The notes below the pieces were generated by a model. The model did not search any database and was not told the origin of the DNA. It was given only the letters and a program-made list of their open reading frames with translations. A program made the position numbers and the translations under genes. Positions 48,267 to 55,758 of a stretch of DNA of 64,000 nt are shown piece after piece (the stretch's first letter is position 1; every line of letters begins with the position of its first letter). The stretch spans positions 3,906,001 to 3,970,000 of the forward strand of contig NZ_CP033381.1 of assembly GCF_016865255.1 (NCBI RefSeq). The letters run 5' to 3'. This stretch comes from Methylomonas sp. LW13 (GTDB lineage: Bacteria > Pseudomonadota > Gammaproteobacteria > Methylococcales > Methylomonadaceae).

Positions 48267-49285
48267 GGCTTGGCTGCTTGGCTGGCGACCAAAGCCTTGC
48301 CGGCGTATTCCCCGGTCAATGTCTTTAGAAATTTAACGATAGCATCGCGCTGCTTCGCCGCCAGCCGCTTACCCAATTGATGCTCGGCCATCGTATCCAC
48401 CGCCGCTTCCAGGGTAGCGGCGCGGCCGTCGTGAAAATAGGGCGCGGTGACAGCGACATTACGCAAGCTTGGCACGCGAAACACGCCGCGGTCTCTGTCG
48501 TTGCCGGTCACGCTGTAACGGCCCTCGTCCACCGGCTCTTGCTGGCCTTGAGGTGCGCCGAATACGCCGAACTTCTGAAATAGATTGCCGCCGATATTGA
48601 CGCCCTGATGGCAGGCCACGCAACCCAGGGCATTGAATAATCGATAACCTTCTTGCTCGTCGCTATCGAGTACGTTGGTTTCACCGCGTAGAAAGCGGTC
48701 GAAGCGGGCATTGGGAGTGACTAAACTGCGCTCAAAATGGCTCAAGGCGTCGACAACGTTGGCTTTCGTCAATCCGTCGGGGTAGATTCGGCTAAACGCA
48801 TCGACATAATCCGGCACCGCGCGCAAACGCTCGATCAACTCCGGCCATTTGGCGTTCATGATTTTCGGATTAAGCATGACTTTTTCGGTGTGGGCTTCCA
48901 GCGTGGTGACTACCCCATCCCAATTAAAAAAGTAGTTAAACGAGACATTGAACAAACTGGGGGTATTGCGCAGCCGCGACCCCCCGTCCGCCGCTGCGGC
49001 GCGGACTTTGCCGTCCATGCCGCCGCTGTCTAGCGGATGACAACTTGCGCAAGAGCGCAGGCCTTGGTCGGAGAGTTTGGGATCGTGAAATAAGCGTTGG
49101 CCCAACACCACGCGCGGGGCATCTAAAGCCACCGTGAGCGGCAAGGGCGCCAGCGGTTCCGGGGTTTGCGCCCGCGCGGCCATCGTTAAGGCCATCCCCA
49201 TGCCAACCGCTAAAAAAAGCCCAAACATACTTTTCTGCGTCATGTTTACGTGTGTCAAAGCGTGGTTTACGAATCCGGTCTTCAT
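48263..49285 (-). CDS. Di-haem cytochrome c peroxidase
   Basis: 340 residues: signal peptide (ending AARA before QTPEP), haem motifs CASCH (79-83) and CVACH (222-226), and the CCP/MauG-type blocks RLRNTPSLFNVSFN and RVPSLRNVAVTAPYFHDG. It reduces hydrogen peroxide in the periplasm, or acts as a MauG-like oxidase. The ATG at 49285 has GAGG before it; a second ATG at 49243 would give a shorter signal peptide. It is the first gene of the peroxidase-kinase-regulator operon. Confidence 0.92.
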   Translation of the reverse strand: MKTGFVNHALTHVNMTQKSMFGLFLAVGMGMALTMAARAQTPEPLAPLPLTVALDAPRVVLGQRLFHDPKLSDQGLRSCASCHPLDSGGMDGKVRAAAADGGSRLRNTPSLFNVSFNYFFNWDGVVTTLEAHTEKVMLNPKIMNAKWPELIERLRAVPDYVDAFSRIYPDGLTKANVVDALSHFERSLVTPNARFDRFLRGETNVLDSDEQEGYRLFNALGCVACHQGVNIGGNLFQKFGVFGAPQGQQEPVDEGRYSVTGNDRDRGVFRVPSLRNVAVTAPYFHDGRAATLEAAVDTMAEHQLGKRLAAKQRDAIVKFLKTLTGEYAGKALVASQAAKP

Positions 49286-49566
49286 TCTATCCTCGATTGA
49301 AATCGCGGTAAGCCTAAATTTCGCACTGGATCAACGGCCTTTTCTTTGGTTATCACGCTACATGTAAGCTTTCCGTTACTCCCCCTGAGACAAAAGTTGC
49401 TGAATAAGCCACTCTGTCAACCGCCCTCCACTGCTTAATGACCGGCATCGCCGCCCTTTCCAGCACCTTTGCTGCAACTTTCGTCGCACCCACTCGCCGG
49501 CACAAACACGGAAAAACCAAATCCTAAATAAATGATTTTAAACACCTATTTATAAAAAAACTTTCT

Positions 49567-49582
49567 TGGCACGCTACTCGCA
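49567..49582 (+). promoter_or_regulatory. Sigma-54 (-24/-12) promoter upstream of the PEP-CTERM gene
   Basis: TTGGCACG, four bases, TCGCA. GG at 49568-49569 and GC at 49580-49581 have the required ten bases between them. Only one base of the -12 box differs from TTGCA. The predicted start of transcription is near 49593, about 70 bases before the ATG. An AT-rich stretch directly upstream (49527-49560) could bind IHF or the activator. In the rest of the 376-bp gap (49286-49661) no gene is seen. Confidence 0.75.
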
Positions 49583-49661
49583 TTGTTAGAGACAGAAGCT
49601 CCCAGCAGTTTCTTTATCCGAGACCAATTCTCAGCACTTTAACCCTTTTAGGAGTACCGAC

Positions 49662-50504
49662 ATGCAAAGCAAATTAATTCCCCTTTTGGCTATTTCCACC
49701 TTGTTCGCCGCCAACGCCGACGCCGCAGCCTTCTCGTTCAGCACCGGCGGCCCGGATTACCGAATCGCCACCGGCGCGCAAGCCGGTGGCACCAGCCGGG
49801 AAATAGAATCAGCGGACGACTTTGTATTAACGCAACACACCCAATTAAACCAGGCCACGTTCACTGGTTTGCTCGCCAACGGCGCCACCCTGAGTGACAT
49901 CGCCAATGTGAATGTGGAAATCTACCGGGTATTCGGTAAGGACTCCGTGAACCCGCCTTCCGGCCGGGTGCCTACCCGCGTCAACTCGCCTTCGGATGTA
50001 GCGTTTTTGGGCCGCGAATCGGCTGACAACTCCTTGAGCTACAGCGTCACATTAGTAAACAGCAACGCCTTGGCCGGCAACTCGGTAATCAACGGCATTC
50101 ATCCGCTGCCCAACCAAACCACCGGCGGCGAAGGCGCTGTTTCCGGGCAGGAAGTCAGATTTGACATTAATTTTAACGACGCCATCTCCTTGGCGGCCGA
50201 CCATTACTTTTTCGTGCCGCAGGTGGAATTGAAAAACGGGAATTTCCTCTGGTTGTCGGCCGCTAAACCGATAGTCGGCGGCAGCGGCCCGTTCACGCCG
50301 GATTTGCAATCCTGGATACGCGACGGCAACCTGGACCCGGACTGGCTGAGAATCGGCACCGACATCGTCGGCGGCACCACGTTTAACCAAGCCTTCTCGG
50401 TATCCGGCGTTGCCGCGGTACCGCTGCCCGCTGCCACCTGGCTGTTTCTAAGCGGCATCCTGGGCGTTATGGGCTTGGGTAAACGCAAAAAGGCCGGCGT
50501 GTAA
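49662..50504 (+). CDS. PEP-CTERM sorting-signal exported protein (VPLPA type)
   Basis: 280 residues: signal peptide (1-21, ending ANADA), a beta-rich body without recognised enzyme motifs, and a C-terminal tripartite sorting signal at 253-280 (VPLPAATW, hydrophobic helix, KRKK). The VPLPA variant is cut by exosortase-type enzymes and is linked to exopolysaccharide-producing bacteria. AGGAG precedes the ATG. A sigma-54 promoter lies upstream, in line with known sigma-54 control of PEP-CTERM genes by the PrsK/PrsR pair. No exosortase gene is in the window. Confidence 0.9.
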   Translation: MQSKLIPLLAISTLFAANADAAAFSFSTGGPDYRIATGAQAGGTSREIESADDFVLTQHTQLNQATFTGLLANGATLSDIANVNVEIYRVFGKDSVNPPSGRVPTRVNSPSDVAFLGRESADNSLSYSVTLVNSNALAGNSVINGIHPLPNQTTGGEGAVSGQEVRFDINFNDAISLAADHYFFVPQVELKNGNFLWLSAAKPIVGGSGPFTPDLQSWIRDGNLDPDWLRIGTDIVGGTTFNQAFSVSGVAAVPLPAATWLFLSGILGVMGLGKRKKAGV

Positions 50505-50530
50505 CTGTTCCAGCACTCCCCCTCCTACCT

Positions 50531-50573
50531 GCCATGCCGTTAGCAAGCAATTTGTTGGCGGCATGGATTTTTT
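50531..50573 (+). terminator. Terminator after the PEP-CTERM gene
   Basis: CCATGCCG at 50532-50539 pairs with CGGCATGG at 50559-50566 and a run of six T residues follows (50568-50573). Confidence 0.8.
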
Positions 50574-50613
50574 CTAGGACACTAACTCAGCCTTTATTTA
50601 CTTGCCACCACGT

Positions 50614-50637
50614 AAAAAAGCCGGCACGGGGCCGGCT
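50614..50637 (-). terminator. Terminator of the double-glycine peptide gene
   Basis: On the minus strand AGCCGGC-CCCGT-GCCGGCT is followed by T residues (50618-50614). It lies 18 bases after the stop of the small peptide gene. Confidence 0.85.
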
Positions 50638-50654
50638 CTTCTAAGCTTAAGCGC

Positions 50655-50873
50655 TTACTGCGCGAAAAAGCCGATTTCAGCGGGTGGCAACGGTTGCGGA
50701 TTCAAACTGACCGTGGATAGCTTGCTGACCGCGCCACTAAACAAGTCGGGCAGCGGACCGGGTTTTGGCCCTTTCCAGAAACCGGGGTAAGTCGTACCGC
50801 ACCAACCGCCAGCTACCTGTTGCAGTTCTTCTGTATTCAGAACCCTAAAATTTTGCGTTACTTGCGTGTTCAT
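50655..50873 (-). CDS. Double-glycine leader peptide with NPQPLPP motif (possible RiPP precursor)
   Basis: 72 residues. The N-terminal leader (1-23) has the bacteriocin-type pattern LNTEELQQVAGG, ending in Gly22-Gly23, the usual cut site of C39-peptidase ABC exporters. The core (24-72) begins WCGTTYPGFW, is rich in Pro and Gly, has one Cys and contains SLNPQPLPPAE at 57-66. AAGGAG precedes the ATG, and a terminator follows, so it is a complete small transcription unit. No modification enzyme or exporter gene is adjacent. The function is unknown. Confidence 0.8.
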   Translation of the reverse strand: MNTQVTQNFRVLNTEELQQVAGGWCGTTYPGFWKGPKPGPLPDLFSGAVSKLSTVSLNPQPLPPAEIGFFAQ

Positions 50874-51393
50874 TTGACTGGCTCCTTTGAAATATCAATA
50901 AATTACCACCGCTAAAAGGTGGTTCCAAACCGCGACTTGAACCGATCCGTGTCTAAACCAAGCGTTCATCCGCATGCCGTTTTGGGCACACCCATTCAAA
51001 TCGCAGATGCTCTTGGCCAGCGCCTCCGTTTGCCGGCCGGAGCCAAAAAGCAATGCCTATTGCTATCTGACCGGCGACGACCACTGATCGGTCGGGTCGC
51101 AAACCCTTGCTGTTTGCCGGCATAAGCACTTTACAAGCCGCCCGCCCTTACATCTGTGGCGAATTACCGGCAGCCGGACGCAATAATCCACAGCATCAGC
51201 AATGACGCGCGTTTAGGTTTTGTTGGGGAATACCGCAGGGTTCATGAGCAGCGAGCCGGCTGTCTTGTACACCGGCCACATCGGCTCCGCCCAGCACAGA
51301 CCGGCTCAACGGACGATATAGCGACGGCCCATAGATATAAACGCTCGGAAAAATGGCTGAAGGCGGCTTTCTATTCAGGCGTTGAGCAATACA
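50874..51393. other. 520-bp stretch without a credible gene
   Basis: Short open frames here (for example 50919-51125 and 51156-51404, plus strand) lack ribosome binding sites and protein-like patterns. The start of the stretch should hold the promoter of the double-glycine peptide gene. The rest marks the boundary to the restriction-modification island. Confidence 0.5.
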
Positions 51394-53226
51394 TCACGAC
51401 ATGATGGCCCGCTCAACCATCCCATCCGCCAGCTTTTGCTGCAACTGATTGGCGGCGGCGAGGCGGGCTTTTAGTTGGTCGCAGAGGGCCATTAGTTCTT
51501 CGACTTTGGCGACTATGCGGTGTTGTTCGGCACCCGTAGGTAAAGCTATTGGCATTATCCTAAGCCCCGATAGTGGAACTGTTTTCTGTGCAATTCCTGT
51601 AGCAATCTCAGTTGCGTACTGAAATGCATACTTGGATTTAAGTAGAAAAGCTAGATAGTTAGTTGGTGTTGACTGAACCACTTTTAATATCGCAACGTGT
51701 CGCTGAACGCAGAAGCGATCAGAAACATTTACTTTGATTGGAATCCCATACGAACCTGTAACAGTGTACAAAAGGTCATTTCTGCTGGGCTTCTTTCCCC
51801 AATCCAATTTTTCGTAGTATTCCTCAGTTACGAATCTACAGCCTTCAAGTAAAACATCTCCCGTATTTAAGTTACCTATAACTAAAAATGGAACACCTGA
51901 TTCTGATTTTGGAGGAGCCTGATGATCACCGTCAGTCACCAATGCTAATAAATCCGCCAGCCGCACCCACTGCCACCCCTGCGGCAAATCGAATGGCTTT
52001 TCATCGCCAGTTATCAGGGGCAGCGGTTTATCTTTTTTGATCTTGCCTTCCGCAATCAATTTGGCTTTTTCTACCTGGATGCGCTTGAGTAATTCGCTAG
52101 CCGGTTCGTCGTTTGGGTCTTGCGGCACTAGCTTGCCCATTACCGCCAGTTGCAACAAGGTTTGCTTGAGGGCATCGATGCTGGCTTCGGTGGTGAACAA
52201 GGTGTCGAAATGCGCGGCGATGCGCTGCCAATTTTCGGCAAAAGATTCCGTTCGTACCCTATAGGGCATAAATGCTGAGCTTGTCGAAGCATGAGCGGCA
52301 TCTTTTGCTAATGGTCCTTCGACAAGCTCAGGACGAACGGTTGTGGAAGTGAGCGTGCCGAGCAAGTGGCTGACCAGTTTTTCGTGCGCTTCGGCGGCGT
52401 TGATATGCTGGGTTTCCAGTTGGTCACACAGCGCCATCAACTCATCAACTTTGGCGACGATGCGGTGTTGTTCAGCGAGGGGCGGCAATATAAGAGCCAA
52501 AGCCTCAAGCTTCCCTTTGGTGACGTGCTGTAAACCAACGCCTCCGTGAGCCTTGGCTATTAGCTCTTCCAGCCTTGCATTAATTGCCATCGCTAAAAAT
52601 TTATCAAAGTACGGTTCACCAATCTGAAAGCAAGAAAATATATGTTGATTTAATGCTGCCTTACCACCATTCCAAATGAAAGCACCAAACGAAGTACCAG
52701 GAGTACCTGACCAACTAATCAAGAAACTTCCGTTATCTATAATGTGCCTATCAACAACAGACGTTTCATCACAATAATTAAATACAGCATCTGAATTGTT
52801 AAGGTTTTGAATTCTTACAATTGGCAAACCTTTCGCAATCCAATCAGTCGGCTTAAATGCTCGACCATTAACCATATCAAGCACTTCTCCAAGCCTAACC
52901 CACCTCCACCTTTGTGGAAGATTAAACGGCATCTCTTTTTCCGTTATGGGTGCTAGCGCCTTGTCTTTCTTAATCTTGCCCTCAGCAATCAACTTGGCCT
53001 TTTCGGCCTGTATGCGTTTCAGCAATTCACTGGCCGGTTCGTCGTTAGCATCTTGCGGCACCAGTTTGCCACGCACGGCCAGTTCCAAAATCAGCTCGCG
53101 CAGTTTCTTAATGCCATAAACACTGGCCGCCGTGCCGGCGCCACGGCCCCGACCTGATTTTTTCGCGGTGTCGGCAGCAGTCCAGAGATCCAGGTGTTCG
53201 GTCAACAGTTGCTGAATGGCGCTCAT
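51394..53226 (-). CDS. hsdS: Type I restriction enzyme specificity subunit HsdS with repeat-derived linker
   Basis: 610 residues from the ATG at 53226 (MSAIQQLLTEH); the frame extends 23 codons further into the DUF2442 gene, which is unlikely to be used. Two target-recognition half-domains are present, each led by a near-identical block (LVPQDxNDEPASELLKRIQ, AKLIAEGKIKKDK) and closed by AEQHRIVAKVxELMALCDQL. Between them, residues about 296-326 are encoded by a 93-bp REP-like repeat (VRPELVEG, ASTSSA). The frame remains open, so the protein may be functional. HsdS sets the DNA sequence for the HsdM/HsdR complex. Confidence 0.9.
   Translation of the reverse strand: MSAIQQLLTEHLDLWTAADTAKKSGRGRGAGTAASVYGIKKLRELILELAVRGKLVPQDANDEPASELLKRIQAEKAKLIAEGKIKKDKALAPITEKEMPFNLPQRWRWVRLGEVLDMVNGRAFKPTDWIAKGLPIVRIQNLNNSDAVFNYCDETSVVDRHIIDNGSFLISWSGTPGTSFGAFIWNGGKAALNQHIFSCFQIGEPYFDKFLAMAINARLEELIAKAHGGVGLQHVTKGKLEALALILPPLAEQHRIVAKVDELMALCDQLETQHINAAEAHEKLVSHLLGTLTSTTVRPELVEGPLAKDAAHASTSSAFMPYRVRTESFAENWQRIAAHFDTLFTTEASIDALKQTLLQLAVMGKLVPQDPNDEPASELLKRIQVEKAKLIAEGKIKKDKPLPLITGDEKPFDLPQGWQWVRLADLLALVTDGDHQAPPKSESGVPFLVIGNLNTGDVLLEGCRFVTEEYYEKLDWGKKPSRNDLLYTVTGSYGIPIKVNVSDRFCVQRHVAILKVVQSTPTNYLAFLLKSKYAFQYATEIATGIAQKTVPLSGLRIMPIALPTGAEQHRIVAKVEELMALCDQLKARLAAANQLQQKLADGMVERAIMS
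52248..52340. repeat. REP-like inverted-repeat element inside hsdS
   Basis: Outer arms CCGTTCGT (52248-52255) and ACGAACGG (52333-52340) and inner perfect 15-bp arms (52275-52289 and 52317-52331, containing GAGCTTGTCGAAG and its complement). The element is 93 bp, exactly 31 codons, so it keeps the hsdS frame. The sequence is of the type dispersed between genes in many proteobacteria. Confidence 0.85.
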
Positions 53227-53245
53227 ACCTTTAAATATCCGCAAA

Positions 53246-53533
53246 TCAGCCTGCATAGCCCCATGCTTTGAATTGCAGTTGAAGGTGAGGGTCATCCTTA
53301 AAGGCCTGGAAGTAAACGAATTCCGGAGCCAGATCTAAGCCATTCGGCCAGCTAATGGTGTCCAGTTCTTCATCCACTCTGAGTTTGGCAAACTCGGTTT
53401 TGTCTTGCAGCACCTTAAATACGCCAGCAGTGAGCGCAGAGGAGAGATCGGCCACGCCGGATTTGCCGTCATTGAACGTGACAGCGACCTTGTATTCGTC
53501 GAGATATTTAGCTTCATTAATATGCAGGAACAT
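53246..53533 (-). CDS. DUF2442 domain protein
   Basis: 95 residues in the DUF2442 pattern: an N-terminal beta-hairpin (YKVAVTFNDGKSGVADLS), a middle helix and TISWPNGLDLAPEFVYFQAF. DUF2442 proteins often pair with DUF4160 proteins, as here, and the pairs are suspected toxin-antitoxin modules. The gene begins 4 bp after the DUF4160 gene and lies between hsdM and hsdS. Confidence 0.85.
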   Translation of the reverse strand: MFLHINEAKYLDEYKVAVTFNDGKSGVADLSSALTAGVFKVLQDKTEFAKLRVDEELDTISWPNGLDLAPEFVYFQAFKDDPHLQLQFKAWGYAG

Positions 53534-53537
53534 GGCG

Positions 53538-53795
53538 TTACTCCAAGGGTTCTATGGGTTTAGGTAATTGCGATTTGCGGCATAGCTCCCAGTCTTCCAA
53601 CAATTCCGCCTGATGCAATTCATACCAATCCAATACGTGGCGCAAAGCGCGGCGTGGGAATTGGCCTTCTACTACGCCAGTATGAATGTTGACGGTAATT
53701 TCGTAATCGCCATATTTGGCGTGAAAGTGCGGTGGAGCATGGTCATTCCAGAACATGGAGATGACGACCCCCAGAAATCGACTAATGATCGGCAT
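53538..53795 (-). CDS. DUF4160 domain protein
   Basis: 85 residues from the ATG at 53795, where the family pattern starts (MPIISRFLGVVISMFWNDHAPPHFHAKYGDYE). The frame runs further upstream but that part is not family-like. The HxPPHFHAxY core is intact. It is adjacent to DUF2442 in the same orientation; the pair is a candidate toxin-antitoxin module, with which member is toxic unknown. Confidence 0.85.
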   Translation of the reverse strand: MPIISRFLGVVISMFWNDHAPPHFHAKYGDYEITVNIHTGVVEGQFPRRALRHVLDWYELHQAELLEDWELCRKSQLPKPIEPLE

Positions 53796-53878
53796 GGCTA
53801 ATCTCGCTTTCCTGTAAATGCGGCAGTATGCATACCGGCATTTTCCAATATAGCCCGGTCGCGTTGCAATTCGGGTTG

Positions 53879-54184
53879 TCATTCTCTCCATGCCGTGGAG
53901 AGAATTGGGAATTCAAGATAAAACTGACGGAAATTCCAAAGATTTTGCGGTGAAAACCCCTTGCCGTATTCGGCGCTGAGTTTCTCCGATAATTGTTTTA
54001 GCGTTTGCTTGCCATATTCCGCACGGTGCGCACCGCCTTGTTCGTCGTCGATAATCAAGCGACCGATGTGCCAATAACTTTGCACCATGAGATCGTTGAC
54101 AGTATGGCGTAGTTGTTGATGGGCGTGGTCGATGACCTGCCGGACTTGATCAAATAAAGGCTGAATATTCACCGGTGTATTCAT
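53879..54184 (-). pseudogene. DUF1016 N-terminal fragment (YhcG-type), nuclease domain missing
   Basis: 101 residues from the ATG at 54184 (AGGAGG 5 bases before; TGATG overlap with the end of hsdM). It matches the DUF1016 N-terminal domain (VIDHAHQQLRHTVNDLMVQSYWHIGRLI, KQTLKQLSEKLSAEYGKGFSPQNLWNFRQFYLEFP) and stops just where full YhcG proteins continue into a PDDEXK nuclease domain. It is probably a truncated gene, although a free N-terminal domain could still bind HsdM or DNA. Confidence 0.78.
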
Positions 54185-55656
54185 CATGCCCTCCTGTCCG
54201 CTAACGCTTCTGCCAGTATATTTTTCAATTGCCCGCGTAAGGCGGCAATGTCGGCTTGCATGGTCTGGTATTGCGCCAGCAGCAGTTCGGGATCGTGGAT
54301 TTCCTGCTCGCCGACATGCGGGTTTTTGCAATCCAGGTTGTAGTTGCGGGCTTGGATGTCTGCCAGACTTACTCGCCAGGCCTGCGGGTTTTCGACGCGC
54401 TGACTGAAACCATCCGCTTCACTGCCCCACCAGGCCGTCTCCGCCGCAAACTCTTCGATCTTCATCGGCTTGGTTTTGTTGTAGCTTTTGACGCCGGGCG
54501 GATAGGGGTGTTCGTAAAACCAGATGTTTTGGGTGGGCGTGCCTTTGCTGAAAAACAGCAAATTGGTTTTGATGCCGGTGTACGGCGCAAACACGCCGTT
54601 GGGCAGGCGGACGATGGTGTGCAAGTTGCAATCTTCCAGCAGTTTTTCCTTGATGCGGGTTTTGATGCCTTCGCCAAACAGAAATCCGTCCGGCAATACC
54701 AGCGCGGCGCGGCCACCGGCTTTAAGCAGTTGCATGATCAACACTAAAAACAAGTCGGCGGTTTCGCGAGTGCGGAAGCTGGCCGGAAAATTGGTTTCGA
54801 TACCGTCTTCTTCCATGCCGCCAAACGGCGGGTTGGTGACGATGACATCGACACGGTCCTTGGGCGTCCAGCTGATGAGCGGCCTAGCCAGGGTGTTGTC
54901 GTGGCGAATATTGCTGGGTACATCGATGCCGTGCAGGATCATATTGGTGGTGCAAAGCAAATGCGGCAGCGGCTTTTTCTCGATACCGAAGATGCTGGCT
55001 TGCAGTTGGGCTTCGTCATCGACGGTTTTCACGTCCTGTTTGCGGATGTGTTCGATGGCGCAGGACAGAAACCCGCCGGTGCCGCAGGCCGGGTCCATGA
55101 CTTTTTCACCCAGGCGCGGGTTGACCATGCGCACCATGAACTCGGTGACGGCGCGCGGGGTGTAAAATTCGCCGGCATTGCCTGCGGACTGCAAATCGCG
55201 CAGCAATTGCTCGTACATATCGCCGAACAAATGCCGTTCCTGGGCTTTGTTGAAATCGACGCCTTCCTGAATTTTGTTGATGACTTGCCGGATCAGCTGG
55301 CCGGATTTCATGTAGTTGTAGGCGTCTTCAAACACCGAACGGATGACGTAGGCGCGCTGGTCGCCGCCCTTGGCCGGCAGTTGCTGCAAGGAGGGGAACA
55401 GCTCGTTATCCAGGAACGATTTCAGCGCATCGCCGGTCATGCCTTCGGCATTGGCCGCCCAGTTACGCCAGCGGTACGGCTCCGGCAACGGCGATTGATA
55501 GTTGTCTTGCAATATCTCCCATTCGGTTTCGCGGTCGTCAAAGATTTTTAAAAACAACATCCACACCAATTGACTGAGGCGCTGGGCGTCGCCATCGACA
55601 CCCACATCTTTGCGCATGATGTCTTGGATGGATTTAATGGTGGCGGAAATGCTCAT
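54184..55656 (-). CDS. hsdM: Type I restriction-modification DNA methyltransferase HsdM
   Basis: 490 residues from the ATG at 55656. It has the HsdM N-terminal helical domain, the AdoMet-binding motif PACGTGGF at 189-196 and the catalytic NPPF at 275-278, so it is an N6-adenine methyltransferase. It is encoded after hsdR and before three small genes and hsdS. Its stop codon overlaps the start of the DUF1016 fragment by one base. Confidence 0.95.
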   Translation of the reverse strand: MSISATIKSIQDIMRKDVGVDGDAQRLSQLVWMLFLKIFDDRETEWEILQDNYQSPLPEPYRWRNWAANAEGMTGDALKSFLDNELFPSLQQLPAKGGDQRAYVIRSVFEDAYNYMKSGQLIRQVINKIQEGVDFNKAQERHLFGDMYEQLLRDLQSAGNAGEFYTPRAVTEFMVRMVNPRLGEKVMDPACGTGGFLSCAIEHIRKQDVKTVDDEAQLQASIFGIEKKPLPHLLCTTNMILHGIDVPSNIRHDNTLARPLISWTPKDRVDVIVTNPPFGGMEEDGIETNFPASFRTRETADLFLVLIMQLLKAGGRAALVLPDGFLFGEGIKTRIKEKLLEDCNLHTIVRLPNGVFAPYTGIKTNLLFFSKGTPTQNIWFYEHPYPPGVKSYNKTKPMKIEEFAAETAWWGSEADGFSQRVENPQAWRVSLADIQARNYNLDCKNPHVGEQEIHDPELLLAQYQTMQADIAALRGQLKNILAEALADRRA

Positions 55657-55758
55657 AAATGGGGGCTTATCATGTTTGTTAAGAGTGATATGCAAAGGGT
55701 GGGTGGGCAAGTTTTTCTGCCCACGAGAATCGACTACAAAAATTATAAAAACCGGCGT

